Source: Pseudoalteromonas sp. R3
Lineage (GTDB): Bacteria; Pseudomonadota; Gammaproteobacteria; Enterobacterales; Alteromonadaceae
DNA length: 64,000 bases
Assembly (NCBI RefSeq): GCF_004014715.1
Contig: NZ_CP034835.1
Location: 2,914,001 to 2,978,000 of the forward strand
Direction: 5' to 3'
Below, piece after piece: positions 9,289 to 18,276 of the stretch (its first letter is position 1; each line of letters starts with the position of its first letter). The position numbers and the translations under genes were made by a program. The notes beneath the pieces were generated by a model. It searched no databases. It saw nothing but the letters and a program-made list of their open reading frames with translations, and was not told where the DNA came from.

Positions 9289-11742
9289 TTAGGCTTGTTT
9301 TTCAGGCATAGCTTCGTAAATTGCTTTTTCTAATTCGGTAATTGCCGCTTCATATTGCTTTGCTCCGCCGAAACCTTTTTTCGCAAGTTCTAACGGGCGA
9401 CCAAGCTCCACCACTTTTCCTGTTTTAAGGGCATCTTTACTTTCAATGGCAGCAACGCCTTCATCACTGTATTTATTTAACAGTTCATTAAGGACGGTTT
9501 GGGCTAGATCGCCATATTTGGTGAAGTAATTGCGCTTTTTAACATTGTTTGCGCGTTCTTTTCGCGTTAGTGGCGGCTGGTCAAAAACAACATGGCAAAT
9601 CATATCAAATGGGTCTAATTCTTTCCCCACTTCTTGCTCTAAAACTTCCCAAATTATGCCTTCAGCTGCAAGTTCATCAATAACCGCTTGCTTGCGCTCG
9701 GCTTCATCCCAGCGTTTTACAAACTCATCAAGAGAGCTAAAGGTTTTTGTGAGGGTTTTGCGGGTGTAATCTTTAAAAGATTCGGTAACAAGCTTGCCGT
9801 CTTCATCATAGTATTGAACACGTTCACCCAGTTTTTTAACTGAAACGCCGTTAACGTGGTATTTATTTACCTTTTGTGCTTCTTCGCCCCAATCATCACC
9901 GTGGATTTCACCAGATGGGTAGCCGGCTTCAGTTTCATCTGAAGATATATCGTAATCGGTATCTGGATGTTTAATTTCACCAAACTCATCATCAATTATT
10001 GGGTCATTATCTTCAATTACATCATCAAAGTCAGATTCAGGATCGTTAATATCATCAGGCTTTGTTGATATTACTTTTTCTGGTATACCGTCAAATCGCT
10101 CGTCGGCAAATAGTTCAGTGGCTTTCTTAAAATCTAAGATTGTAAACCATAACTTGCCAAATTTATCATCTATACGAGTACCGCGCCCAATGATTTGCTT
10201 GAACTTGGTCATAGACTGAATGTTTTGATCAAGTACAACTAACTTACAGGTTTTGGCATCAACACCTGTTGTCATAAGCTCAGAAGTTGTAGCAATTACA
10301 GGATAAGGCTTTTTAGGGTTAATAAAATAGTCTAGCTGTGCTTTACCAACTGCATCATCACCTGTGATTTTCATCACATACTTATCGTTTTTAGCCACTT
10401 GTTCTGGATTACAGTTCACAAGCGCTCGGCGCATTCGCTCTGCATGATCTATGTCGTTACAAAACACGATGGCTTTAGACATGGGATCAGTTCGCTTAAG
10501 GTAATTGGTGATGGTTTCTGCAACAAGTTGCGTGCGCTCATCTATTACCATTGTGCGATCAAAATCTTTTTGGTTATAGATACGGTCTTCAATTACATGG
10601 CCGTTTTTATCAACCATTCCCTTAGTTGGTCGCCAACCTTGTAGATCGACATCTATATCAACACGAACAACTTTGTATGGCGCTAAAAACCCATCTTCAA
10701 TACCTTGTTTTAATGAATATTGATAAACAGGCTCGCCAAAGTAATCGATATTAGAAACTTCATCAGTCTCTTTTGGTGTCGCCGTTAGACCAACTTGGGT
10801 CGCTGAGCTGAAGTATTCGAGTATTTCTCGCCAAGCGCTGTCTTCTGATGCACTCCCTCTGTGACACTCATCGATGATGATGAGGTCGAAGAAATCTGGG
10901 TCAACTTGCTTGTATGCTTTTTGGCATTCTTCTGGGCCTGTTAGTGCTTGGTATAGTGCTAAATGAACTTCATATGCAGGGTCTACCTTTCTGCCAGTGA
11001 TTTTAGTCATCGCTTGACCAAAAGGCTGGAAGTCATTGGTGCGAGTTTGATCGACTAATACGTTTCTATCGGCTAAAAACAATATTCGTTTTTTTGCTTT
11101 TGCTTTCCATAAGCGCCAGATAATTTGAAAAGCCGTATAGGTTTTACCCGTGCCTGTTGCCATGACCAATAAAATGCGATCTTGACCTGATGAAACAGCT
11201 TCAACCGTTTTGTTTATTGCTTGTAGCTGATAGTAACGCGGAGATTTTCCAGAACCATCATCATAGTAATCTTGTGTGATTATAGGTAGTTGAGCTGGTT
11301 GGTAACCTTTGTATGTGCAGTATTTATCCCAAAGCTGTGCGGGTGTTGGGAAATCTTCTAATGTTATTTCTGACTCTAATTGTGCAGGATTGGTTTTATC
11401 GTGGAATACGAAGCCGTCGCCATTACTGGCAAATATAAATGGCACATCTAATAAATTGGCATAATCTAAACCTTGCTGCATCCCTTTGCCAATTTCGTGT
11501 TTATTGGCTTTCGCCTCAATGACAGCGAGCGGGATAGACGGCTTATGATAAAGAACAATATCAGCACTTTTAACTGTTTTACGTGCAGCAGCCATACCAC
11601 GAACTATGACTTTACCGTCTCGAAGTTTCACTTCTTGGCGAATTTGCGTCATATCATCCCACCCTGCTTTTTTAACCGCAGGCATAATGAATTTAGATAT
11701 GATGTCTGTTTCGCTTAGTGCTTTTTTGTTTATTGGACTCAT
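9289..11742 (-). CDS. hsdR: Type I restriction endonuclease subunit HsdR (EcoEI-like)
   Basis: This 817-aa motor and nuclease subunit translocates DNA with ATP and cuts unmodified invading DNA. The nuclease domain carries the D...ExK signature in SADIVLYHK and AVIEAKAN (residues about 60-82). The superfamily 2 helicase core has Walker [12 protein letters not shown] (near 196), a DECHRG box (near 290), the LTATP motif and the closing [10 protein letters not shown] motif. The acidic linker after residue 560 and the C-terminal helical domain match EcoEI-type HsdR, and the length is typical of that type. It is the first gene of the hsdR-hsdM-hsdS-DRT1 block. The upstream 240 bp contain an 11-bp inverted repeat that could be an operator. 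The gene appears complete. Confidence 0.94.
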   Translation of the reverse strand: MSPINKKALSETDIISKFIMPAVKKAGWDDMTQIRQEVKLRDGKVIVRGMAAARKTVKSADIVLYHKPSIPLAVIEAKANKHEIGKGMQQGLDYANLLDVPFIFASNGDGFVFHDKTNPAQLESEITLEDFPTPAQLWDKYCTYKGYQPAQLPIITQDYYDDGSGKSPRYYQLQAINKTVEAVSSGQDRILLVMATGTGKTYTAFQIIWRLWKAKAKKRILFLADRNVLVDQTRTNDFQPFGQAMTKITGRKVDPAYEVHLALYQALTGPEECQKAYKQVDPDFFDLIIIDECHRGSASEDSAWREILEYFSSATQVGLTATPKETDEVSNIDYFGEPVYQYSLKQGIEDGFLAPYKVVRVDIDVDLQGWRPTKGMVDKNGHVIEDRIYNQKDFDRTMVIDERTQLVAETITNYLKRTDPMSKAIVFCNDIDHAERMRRALVNCNPEQVAKNDKYVMKITGDDAVGKAQLDYFINPKKPYPVIATTSELMTTGVDAKTCKLVVLDQNIQSMTKFKQIIGRGTRIDDKFGKLWFTILDFKKATELFADERFDGIPEKVISTKPDDINDPESDFDDVIEDNDPIIDDEFGEIKHPDTDYDISSDETEAGYPSGEIHGDDWGEEAQKVNKYHVNGVSVKKLGERVQYYDEDGKLVTESFKDYTRKTLTKTFSSLDEFVKRWDEAERKQAVIDELAAEGIIWEVLEQEVGKELDPFDMICHVVFDQPPLTRKERANNVKKRNYFTKYGDLAQTVLNELLNKYSDEGVAAIESKDALKTGKVVELGRPLELAKKGFGGAKQYEAAITELEKAIYEAMPEKQA

Positions 11743-11833
11743 ATGAATACCTTTTCAAATCCATTGATTCGTGAGTAAAAGTGCTTGGCGTATAACAATA
11801 AGGGACTGATGCTTTCTTTTCTTACGAACTGTT

Positions 11834-11863
11834 TTTTCATAGTTTTGCGTATAACTATGAAAA
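11834..11863. promoter_or_regulatory. Perfect 11-bp inverted repeat upstream of hsdR
   Basis: TTTTCATAGTT and AACTATGAAAA form perfect 11-bp arms around an 8-bp spacer, about 90 bp upstream of the hsdR start. No T-run makes it a clear terminator for either neighbour. The position and symmetry suit a regulator binding site controlling the defence operon, but no candidate regulator gene is encoded beside it. Confidence 0.5.
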
Positions 11864-11978
11864 TTGCTCAACTTAAACTTATTACAAATAACTTAACAAA
11901 ATGACCAAAATTTGTCACTTAAAAAACAATTAGATAGCGTTTAAAATATTACTCTTGACGTAGTTTTAGGTTTTGTTA

Positions 11979-12853
11979 GGCCTTGTTGATCAAATCCAGA
12001 TAGGTTAGGTAACACCGAGATTTCAGCTGTTTCCCTGATATTCAGGCATACCTAGCCCAGCCATTCTATTAAGCGCTTTCACTTTGATCATCGCTTCTGT
12101 GTGCTGCTGATTGAATCCTCGACTGGCCAGCTTGTCTCCCATTAGCTGTTTATACCGGTACATTGCCGTTTCCGCCAGTGAACGTTGATGGTAGTTCATA
12201 CACTTTTTCCACTCACTGCTGCCTATATGCTTTGTTAAAATAACCGCGCTGTTGCGAGCATGTCCATCTTCCCACAACTGCGCATTACACCTTGGTGGGA
12301 TCACTGCGTCGGCCTTTTTGGCTGCCACTTCGGCATAACAGCCTCGGGTCTCATAAGCGCCATCCGCTTTGACCGAGCTGACCTTCCTGCGCAATGGCCT
12401 GGGTAAGTCGCCTAGAACTTCTGAATCAGCTACGGAGATTGTGGATAACTCAGCACCTACGATTTGGTGAGTATTTGCATCAATGGCCAGATGTAACTTT
12501 CGCCAGGTCCAGCGTTGGTTCACACCATGTTTTCTTGCGTGCCACTCGCCGTTTCCGTATACCTTCAAACCGGTGCTATCAACCACGATATCAATGCCTG
12601 CAGATGCACAAGAATTTGGTCTGTAACGAACTGCCAGCTCGGAGAAATGATTAGCTCGCCCTTTGCCGCCGTGATGTTGCGTGTTGTTCTACTGAGTAAT
12701 TGCATCCTCGGAAAACCAAAGCTGGATGTTGCCTCTGGCCATAAGAGCTTTGTTGTATTCACGCCAGTTAGTGATACGCTTTTCTTTCAACGTTCAGTCT
12801 CGGTGTCTGCGTTTGAGATCTGCTCATACAAGGCAGGATTAGTTCAATGATTT
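11979..12853 (-). mobile_element. Decayed IS5-family insertion sequence (IS903-like)
   Basis: The left end starts with GGCCTTGTTGATCAAATCC at 11979-11997, which resembles the inverted repeat of the IS903 group of IS5 elements. The matching right end is degenerate: GGATTAGTTCAA at about 12836 fits only in part, so the right boundary is approximate. The single transposase gene inside is broken (see separate entry). The element would need help in trans to move. Confidence 0.65.
12023..12790 (-). pseudogene. IS5-family transposase, broken by a stop and an internal deletion
   Basis: Reading from about 12790 gives KRITNWREYNKALMARGNIQ, WFSEDAITQ, then an in-frame TAG where a Trp codon is usual, then NNTQHHGGKGRANHFSELAV. 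The frame then jumps directly to RYRPNSCASAGIDIVVDSTG. In intact relatives a block of several dozen residues separates SELAV from that point, so an internal deletion of roughly 150 bp is likely. The remaining 187 residues (12586 to 12023) keep the DSTG catalytic Asp, the second Asp in KADGAYETR and the final conserved region. Both lesions are real mutations rather than homopolymer slips. The transposase is dead. Confidence 0.85.
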
Positions 12854-13001
12854 AAGAAACAACGCAGACTTTACCCGAATCCCTGTTTACTCAAGCCAAA
12901 AATAACACCAACCAGTGAATAGGCAACAAGTGAGCTTGAAAACCTAAAGTGCATGTTTTTTGTCAACGGTTTTGATCGGCCCCATTTTTCATTCCGCACG
13001 A

Positions 13002-13508
13002 TTACTTCTTGGCCTGAGGGTAAATCAGAGCAGACAACGCTGGTCGTATAACAGCCAGTATAAAGACTATCATTACAAGTGCACCCATAAGCAACCTCTG
13101 GGACTGCATAAACCAGGGTTGTTCCCACAGAGGTTTAACTTTTTTCTCGCCAGCCTGATCTTCCAGTAAGGTGCATGCCTCTGGTAATCCGGTGAATCGA
13201 TCTTTTTCAGGGTATTCGAACACGAATCCAGCTCTGGCCAGTGCCAGGCGCGCCTGATCGGCATCTCTCTTTTGGACATATAAAATATGCTGAGACAGTT
13301 CTGCCCTGTAGGAAATATCATGCATTTCAAGGATATCGACTATTTTAACGGCATCAACCACACGCATATCCTGCACCAATGGCCTGTATTCAGGTGTACG
13401 CGCCCAACTAATGATGAATATGCATGCCAAAATAGATACAGCCAATACTGCAAGCAGTAGATATTGCCTGGATATAGTAAACGTATGGGTGGAATTGGAG
13501 TTATCCAT
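13002..13508 (-). CDS. Orphan FliF/SctJ-like mini ring protein
   Basis: This 168-aa protein has a membrane helix near residues 16-36 (LLLAVLAVSILACIFIISW). A YscJ/FliF ring-building domain follows, with EYRPLVQDMRVVDAVKIVDIL, YRAELSQHILYVQKRDADQARLALA and GF (residues about 42-92). A linker and a second membrane helix near 143-160 complete it. It resembles the first ring domain and both membrane spans of the flagellar M-ring protein FliF (normally over 500 aa), with the central ring domains and the FliG-binding tail missing. YscJ/SctJ proteins of type III secretion have a similar domain but are longer lipoproteins. No other flagellar or secretion gene is nearby. It may be a remnant or a specialised short homologue. 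Confidence 0.6.
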   Translation of the reverse strand: MDNSNSTHTFTISRQYLLLAVLAVSILACIFIISWARTPEYRPLVQDMRVVDAVKIVDILEMHDISYRAELSQHILYVQKRDADQARLALARAGFVFEYPEKDRFTGLPEACTLLEDQAGEKKVKPLWEQPWFMQSQRLLMGALVMIVFILAVIRPALSALIYPQAKK

Positions 13509-13619
13509 TTTTAATCCTTGAAAAAATAAAAGCCATTCACTTAGTTTGATATTTCACGGCGTTATTCGGTTAACCCGATAGGCGGCTTACGTGGAAGCCA
13601 GGTGCTGTCTTTAGCACTT

Positions 13620-13832
13620 CTATAGCTGTGTATCTGATCCATCAGTTTTGCGTCTGATTTCTATAAATGCTGCACCCTTAATGGAATCTGATATCTGCCC
13701 ACTATCAAGATTGCCGTAAAATACCATCGTTGAGCGTTTTTCGCTATTCGGTCCTGTCTCATAAAAAGTAATGGGCGCTGGGTTAGGCTTCATTGCCTGA
13801 TATTGCCCCACTCTCGATGTCTGGTTAACCAT
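13620..13832 (-). CDS. Small hypothetical protein
   Basis: An open frame of 70 codons begins at ATG 13832, just after an in-frame TAA. The product (MVNQTSRVGQYQAMKPNPAP...) is polar, with no membrane segment and no motif I recognise. It lies upstream of the mini-FliF gene on the same strand, with about 110 bp between. It could be a gene fragment, since the surrounding 1 kb is sparse in coding sequence. Whether it is translated is uncertain. Confidence 0.3.
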   Translation of the reverse strand: MVNQTSRVGQYQAMKPNPAPITFYETGPNSEKRSTMVFYGNLDSGQISDSIKGAAFIEIRRKTDGSDTQL

Positions 13833-13970
13833 AATCGGAGACGGTTTTTAAAAAAGCCAGTGCGCTTCCTTCTCACACTAGTACTTACTGCCACTCAACA
13901 GCTGATAGTTTTATCAGTACATTCTCGTGGTCCGAAACTCGTATGTCAGCTCTACCCAGGCTATTTCTGC

Positions 13971-14870
13971 CTACAGATACAGTCTGACACACTCATACGC
14001 TGTGAAGCCGGTCTCCAGTGCGATAAGCAGCAATAACATATTAACCACGCCGCGTTCAGGTAGTTTTGCACACACCAGTGCCCCCAGCGGTGCACCGAGG
14101 ATCACCACGGGGATGGCTGCATGCACCATCAGCTGGATCTCGGGTGTGAGTGTGTCCAGTACCAGCATATTCGTTATCGTGCCCACAACAGAGGTGATGG
14201 CCATAATGATCACGCTGGTTGCCGTGGCAACCTTGATGTCTTTTTTCAGCATTAAAACCAGGTAGGCAAAAATAAAAATGTCGGCTCCGGATCCCACCAG
14301 GCCGCTTGCCAGCCCACCTATAAATCCAACCAAAGGGATATACTGATAATCGGTCGAACTCTCTGTCAAATGAGACTGAATGCCAACTCTGAGCTGCTTT
14401 ATCAGGGTCACCGCAAACAAAATCAGCAGTACGCTGAATAAGGATTTGATTGCCAACCTTGGCAGCAGGTCGCCCAATAACGTCAGGCTAACAATTACGC
14501 CTGGGATCGCCCCCAGCAGCGCCGAATATACAACCCGATGATAAAAACGGATCTTAAAGAACAAGATAGTCAGTGTCGCGGCAACCATGCCAAAGGACTG
14601 AATACCCAACGAAAACACCTTCGCAGTAGACGGCTCAACAGACAGCACTTTGGTCATGACGGGAAAGGCCACAGCCCCGCCACCAAGCGCCGTACCGCCG
14701 GCAATAAATGAACCAAACACCATGGTCAGCGCTATCTGTATCTGCTGATAGAAGTTGCTCACAGCCAGATCCGGGCCAAGGCTTAACAGCCAGCAAAAAA
14801 GCAAGCAGGGGTAGACCAGTAGTGGTACAGAGCGTTTTGATATTTTCTGACGGATGGTGTTTTGCAGCAT
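13971..14870 (-). CDS. TauE/SafE-family membrane permease
   Basis: This 299-aa protein has about eight hydrophobic segments in two similar halves, the layout of the TauE/SafE (DUF81) family. Members export or take up sulfite, sulfoacetate and other small sulfur or organic anions. The glycine-rich start of the first half (FIAGGTALGGGAVAFPVM) and the second-half counterpart (GFIGGLASGLVGSGADIFIF) are the family's repeated motifs. An AAGGAG site 5 bases before ATG 14870 supports this start. It is monocistronic here, and no sulfur gene lies beside it, so the substrate is unknown. Confidence 0.85.
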   Translation of the reverse strand: MLQNTIRQKISKRSVPLLVYPCLLFCWLLSLGPDLAVSNFYQQIQIALTMVFGSFIAGGTALGGGAVAFPVMTKVLSVEPSTAKVFSLGIQSFGMVAATLTILFFKIRFYHRVVYSALLGAIPGVIVSLTLLGDLLPRLAIKSLFSVLLILFAVTLIKQLRVGIQSHLTESSTDYQYIPLVGFIGGLASGLVGSGADIFIFAYLVLMLKKDIKVATATSVIIMAITSVVGTITNMLVLDTLTPEIQLMVHAAIPVVILGAPLGALVCAKLPERGVVNMLLLLIALETGFTAYECVRLYL

Positions 14871-15261
14871 ACTTTCTCCTTAAGCGGCCACATTGTATCC
14901 TTGATGTCTGCCAGATTGGAACAATCACGTTTACCGAAAACCAAAATATCCTGATTAGATAATGGTGTGAAACCACTGGCCAGCCCTTTGCACAAAGGTT
15001 TAATGCCAACAAACGTGATTGCGCGCGGCCATGACAACCCGGTTTGAGCCGGTGCGGTTGGCACGTAGTGTTTACTCTATTCAATCGTTCATGCAACAGG
15101 CGTCTTATGGCGCCCTCGCTTATCTCGTATTGAATGTTTTTTTGAAAAGGCTATGCTGCCAACTGTGATATAAAACAAACTTTATACCCTTAAGCCTTCT
15201 TAATTACTCATTTGTCCCTTAAAATGGGTTACTGGAAACAAGGATAACTTAAGGAATAACG
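14871..15261. other. Intergenic region between divergent genes
   Basis: This 390-bp gap between the permease (minus) and the discoidin-like gene (plus) should carry both promoters. A minus-strand frame (about 15064 to 14783) is open but overlaps the permease start and its ribosome-binding site, so I do not call it. An AAGGA site about 7 bases before ATG 15262 serves the plus-strand gene. Confidence 0.4.
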
Positions 15262-16098
15262 ATGTTTACCAATAAAAAACCCCAATTTTTACTGAGTGCG
15301 CTGGCACTGGTTGCCTGCTCTGCAACAGCGCAAAGCGATGGACTTATCCTCAAACAGGACAGCCTCAGAGACAACCTGCTGACTCAGGATAAACTGACAA
15401 CCTTTACACCTGAGTTTCGTGGCACGCATTTTATTGCCACAGACAGTCAGGGCAGCATCATCTCGGGCAGCCAGGTACACAGTGCTCAACCTCAGATCAA
15501 CGCACCAGACAGCACTAAGTACATCACTTTTGATGTGATCAATAACGACGGAATAAAAGCCACCTACTACGGCACCCCGTCACTGGATTTCAACGGCTGG
15601 TACGGACACTGGGTCGATGTCACTGAACAAAGCGGCGATTTCGAGTTGACCATAGGAGATGGTACGGTGCCCAACCGCGCCTGCCAGCTGGCAGATGAGA
15701 AAGTTGATATCAGCGCTTTTGAGGTCGCGACTACCAGCCATGGCAGCATTAATCACCTGAATGATGGTGTCGTGGTCTACAGCTATAACCACGTCTGGTT
15801 TTCCAAAGAAAATCAGGAGTCAGTTTATGTGACTTTGCCTCAGGCAGAGGCGGTATCTAAAATCGCACTTGCCCAGGGCTACAATCACACCACAACCTGG
15901 ATCACCACCAGCTGGAAACTGTTTGGTAGTAACGATCAACAGGTTTGGACACCCATTGGGTCAGGCGACAAGCCCGACTTCCCAGCTATGTCTGAATACT
16001 GTCTGGACTCAAAGGCACACTATCAGTACTACCGCCTTGATGTCTCAAATGATCTGGGCAATTACCTGAGCTTAGGTGAACTGGAACTGTTTAAGTAA
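15262..16098 (+). CDS. Secreted discoidin-like (F5/8 type C) protein
   Basis: This 278-aa protein has a clear signal peptide (MFTNKKPQFLLSALALVACS, cleavage likely after ATAQ). The C-terminal half, from about residue 150, resembles a galactose-binding or F5/8 type C fold: NHLNDGVVVYSYNHVWFS, then VTLPQAEAVSKIALA, then WKLFGSNDQQVWTPIGSGD, ending in YYRLDVSNDLGNYLSLGEL. That ending is typical of discoidin domains. Such domains bind carbohydrate or cell surfaces. The N-terminal half is unassigned. It is monocistronic, with a 14-base inverted-repeat hairpin shortly after the stop. The ligand cannot be inferred. Confidence 0.75.
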   Translation: MFTNKKPQFLLSALALVACSATAQSDGLILKQDSLRDNLLTQDKLTTFTPEFRGTHFIATDSQGSIISGSQVHSAQPQINAPDSTKYITFDVINNDGIKATYYGTPSLDFNGWYGHWVDVTEQSGDFELTIGDGTVPNRACQLADEKVDISAFEVATTSHGSINHLNDGVVVYSYNHVWFSKENQESVYVTLPQAEAVSKIALAQGYNHTTTWITTSWKLFGSNDQQVWTPIGSGDKPDFPAMSEYCLDSKAHYQYYRLDVSNDLGNYLSLGELELFK

Positions 16099-16116
16099 AA
16101 AGTACAGAGTACAAAA

Positions 16117-16146
16117 CTTGCTGGCCCCAGCCGCGTGGTCAGCAAG
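16117..16146. terminator. Possible hairpin after the discoidin-like gene
   Basis: CTTGCTG and CAGCAAG form a 7-bp stem with a 16-base loop between two convergent genes. No T-run follows, so termination is only a suggestion. Confidence 0.35.
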
Positions 16147-16198
16147 TCGTCTGGCCGTCAAATAGCAACATTTGACTTAGCCTGACATCTGCAACCTA

Positions 16199-18142
16199 CT
16201 AACGACTCTGTTGAGGCATCACAACTTGATCCCGGCCATTTTGTTTAGCCTGATACAAACATTGATCGGCACATTTAAATGCTGCATCTGATGTACCCAG
16301 CTGCTGTACCTTCATCGCATGGCTGACACCAAAAGAGGCGGTAACCTGAAGCGTGGTGTCCCCAAGTTTAAACGGTGCCTCTCTCAGTGCATTCACCATA
16401 TTTTGGGTAAATGCCCGAAAGTCATCACGTTCTTTAGCCACCATCAGGAATTCCTCGCCGCCCCATCGTACAAATAACTCATCATCGGCAACAAACTTTT
16501 GTAGCCGTGTTGCGGATTCGGCTAGCACCGCATCTCCTTTGTCGTGGCCAAAATTGTCGTTGATCTGTTTAAAATGGTCGAGATCAATCACCACCAGACG
16601 GTATAGTGTATCGGTGTTCAGTCTTTTCGGTTTTGCCATTTCCTGCTGATATAAACGACGATTGGCCGCTTTAGTGAGGGGATCAACAAAACTCAAATCG
16701 TACAAGCGGCGGTTATCTTTGCTTACCGCTCTGGCCCTCAGTGCCAGCCATCCAGCCCCGGTGAGCGCCAGAACTAACCACAAGACCAGTAATCTGAAGC
16801 GTTGTTTATCAAGTAAAAGCTCAAGGTTAGATAACCGGCTTTGCGCGCTTAACAGGTCACGCTCCTGAGCAATTTGTTGCACTTCCAGGGCTGTATCCAG
16901 CGCAATCAGCTCATTCATGATCATGGCTTTTTCCTCTACCCTCACCTCTTTAAGCAGTGCCAGTGCCGCTGCGGCCTCGCCCTGACTTTCCAGTACTTGT
17001 GCCAGAAAAAGCCGACTTTTGAGCAGCCAGCGTGTGTGTTTAAGCAGGCTAAACACCGCTACCGCTGACTGAGTTGCCGATTGCGCAGCATCAATTCGCC
17101 CGCCAGCATAATGTGCCAAGCCCAGCTCCAGTAGGCAGATCCCATGCTGCATCGGGTATTGCTCAGTACTGGTCATACTGGTGCAGCGGGTGGCTTTTTC
17201 CGTAGCTCCATCCAGATCTTTCTCCAGGTTAAGTAGTCGGGCCTCATTTTTGAGTGCAACAACCCGATAGAAATCGCCGGAATTCTCGTTCAGGTAACTC
17301 AACGCCTGCTCAAATTTCTCTCTGGACTGGCTGGCTTGGCCGGCACGGTTGTGAGCAAAAGACTGATTAAACAAGATCATCGACATGTATTCAGGGGTGG
17401 CGCCGGCATAACTTCCATAGAGCGCTTCTGCCTGACTCAGATACTTTAACGCGTTGTGCCATTGCTCCAGGTGTACATACAAGAGCCCAAGGTTATTATG
17501 TAAAAGGCCATGCAGCCGGTTATCAGGCCATGCGTCGACCTGTTTAATCCCTTTGAGAAAATACTGCTGCGCTTTAACCAGTTCATTGGTTGCGTTAAGA
17601 ACCACACCCGCCGTATTGTAAAGCTCTGTTAAAAGAAACCCCACACCGTGCTTTTGCGCGAGCGTCACCCCTTCGACAATCGCTGTACGCGCCGTGTCGA
17701 GATCACCTAGCCTTAGCGCTACTTTTGCCCGAGCCTGTGCAACCCAGGCTTGCAGCCAGAAGAGCTGATGTTTTTGTGCCAGCTCAGAAAGCTGCTGGTC
17801 CAAGGCAGCACGTTCGCTATCGTCGCTCGCTGCGCGCCTGCGAACCCACAGTACATACACCGTTTCGATTGGCTTTAAACCTGAGTTCTCTTGTTGCCAC
17901 TGCGCCAGTTGCTTTAACGCAGCCTGCGGTGAGTGAGCAGCCAAGCCATAAATGTCAAGCAGCGGGTGCAATGGGTCCTGCTGCTTTAATTGTTCCTCGG
18001 GTGGTAATACCGGGGGTATGTGAGCTGGCCGCTGCGCATTGGCACCGTGCAACCAAAAGGTATCCAGTGTTGCAACTATCAGCATAGAGACAAAAAATAA
18101 ACTCAGCGCGAGAAAGGCTTTTTTATACATGACCCAGGTCAC
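16199..18142 (-). CDS. Diguanylate cyclase with periplasmic TPR sensor
   Basis: This 647-aa membrane-bound enzyme is predicted to make cyclic di-GMP. An N-terminal hydrophobic segment (ALSLFFVSMLIVATLDTFWL) targets it to the membrane. Residues about 60-410 are helical and repeat-rich in tetratricopeptide style (for example LHNNLGLLYVHLEQWHNALKYLSQA). A second membrane helix lies near 450-470 (LLVLWLVLALTGAGWLAL), and the C-terminal GGDEF domain starts near 485 (DPLTKAANRR). The active-site loop is RWGGEEF, a functional variant. No EAL domain is present. The TPR region probably senses a periplasmic partner or peptide. It is transcribed alone, 135 bp after the polyketide synthase. Confidence 0.9.
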   Translation of the reverse strand: MTWVMYKKAFLALSLFFVSMLIVATLDTFWLHGANAQRPAHIPPVLPPEEQLKQQDPLHPLLDIYGLAAHSPQAALKQLAQWQQENSGLKPIETVYVLWVRRRAASDDSERAALDQQLSELAQKHQLFWLQAWVAQARAKVALRLGDLDTARTAIVEGVTLAQKHGVGFLLTELYNTAGVVLNATNELVKAQQYFLKGIKQVDAWPDNRLHGLLHNNLGLLYVHLEQWHNALKYLSQAEALYGSYAGATPEYMSMILFNQSFAHNRAGQASQSREKFEQALSYLNENSGDFYRVVALKNEARLLNLEKDLDGATEKATRCTSMTSTEQYPMQHGICLLELGLAHYAGGRIDAAQSATQSAVAVFSLLKHTRWLLKSRLFLAQVLESQGEAAAALALLKEVRVEEKAMIMNELIALDTALEVQQIAQERDLLSAQSRLSNLELLLDKQRFRLLVLWLVLALTGAGWLALRARAVSKDNRRLYDLSFVDPLTKAANRRLYQQEMAKPKRLNTDTLYRLVVIDLDHFKQINDNFGHDKGDAVLAESATRLQKFVADDELFVRWGGEEFLMVAKERDDFRAFTQNMVNALREAPFKLGDTTLQVTASFGVSHAMKVQQLGTSDAAFKCADQCLYQAKQNGRDQVVMPQQSR

Positions 18143-18214
18143 TCAGGGATAATTGCTAAAGTATACAATAAAGTGACTGACTAGCCATGAAACCGCGCTG
18201 TCTGTTAGCTGATG

Positions 18215-18257
18215 GCCAAAACCAACCCACATTGCTTATTAAACAGGCGGTTTTGGC
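18215..18257. repeat. 9-bp inverted repeat with T tail downstream of the PKS gene
   Basis: GCCAAAACC (18215-18223) and GGTTTTGGC (18249-18257) are perfect complements around a 25-base loop. Five T residues follow on the plus strand. As a terminator it would act on plus-strand transcripts, yet both flanking genes are on the minus strand. Confidence 0.45.
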
Positions 18258-18276
18258 TTTTTACCTTGAGCTTCAC

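Noticed and set aside
12394..12850. Plus-strand open frames across the IS5 element
   Set aside because: They are mirror frames of the transposase remnant and carry no recognisable product.
14783..15064. Minus-strand frame upstream of the TauE-like permease, starting MPTAPAQTGLSW
   Set aside because: It overlaps the permease start and its strong ribosome-binding site, has no family resemblance and no site of its own.
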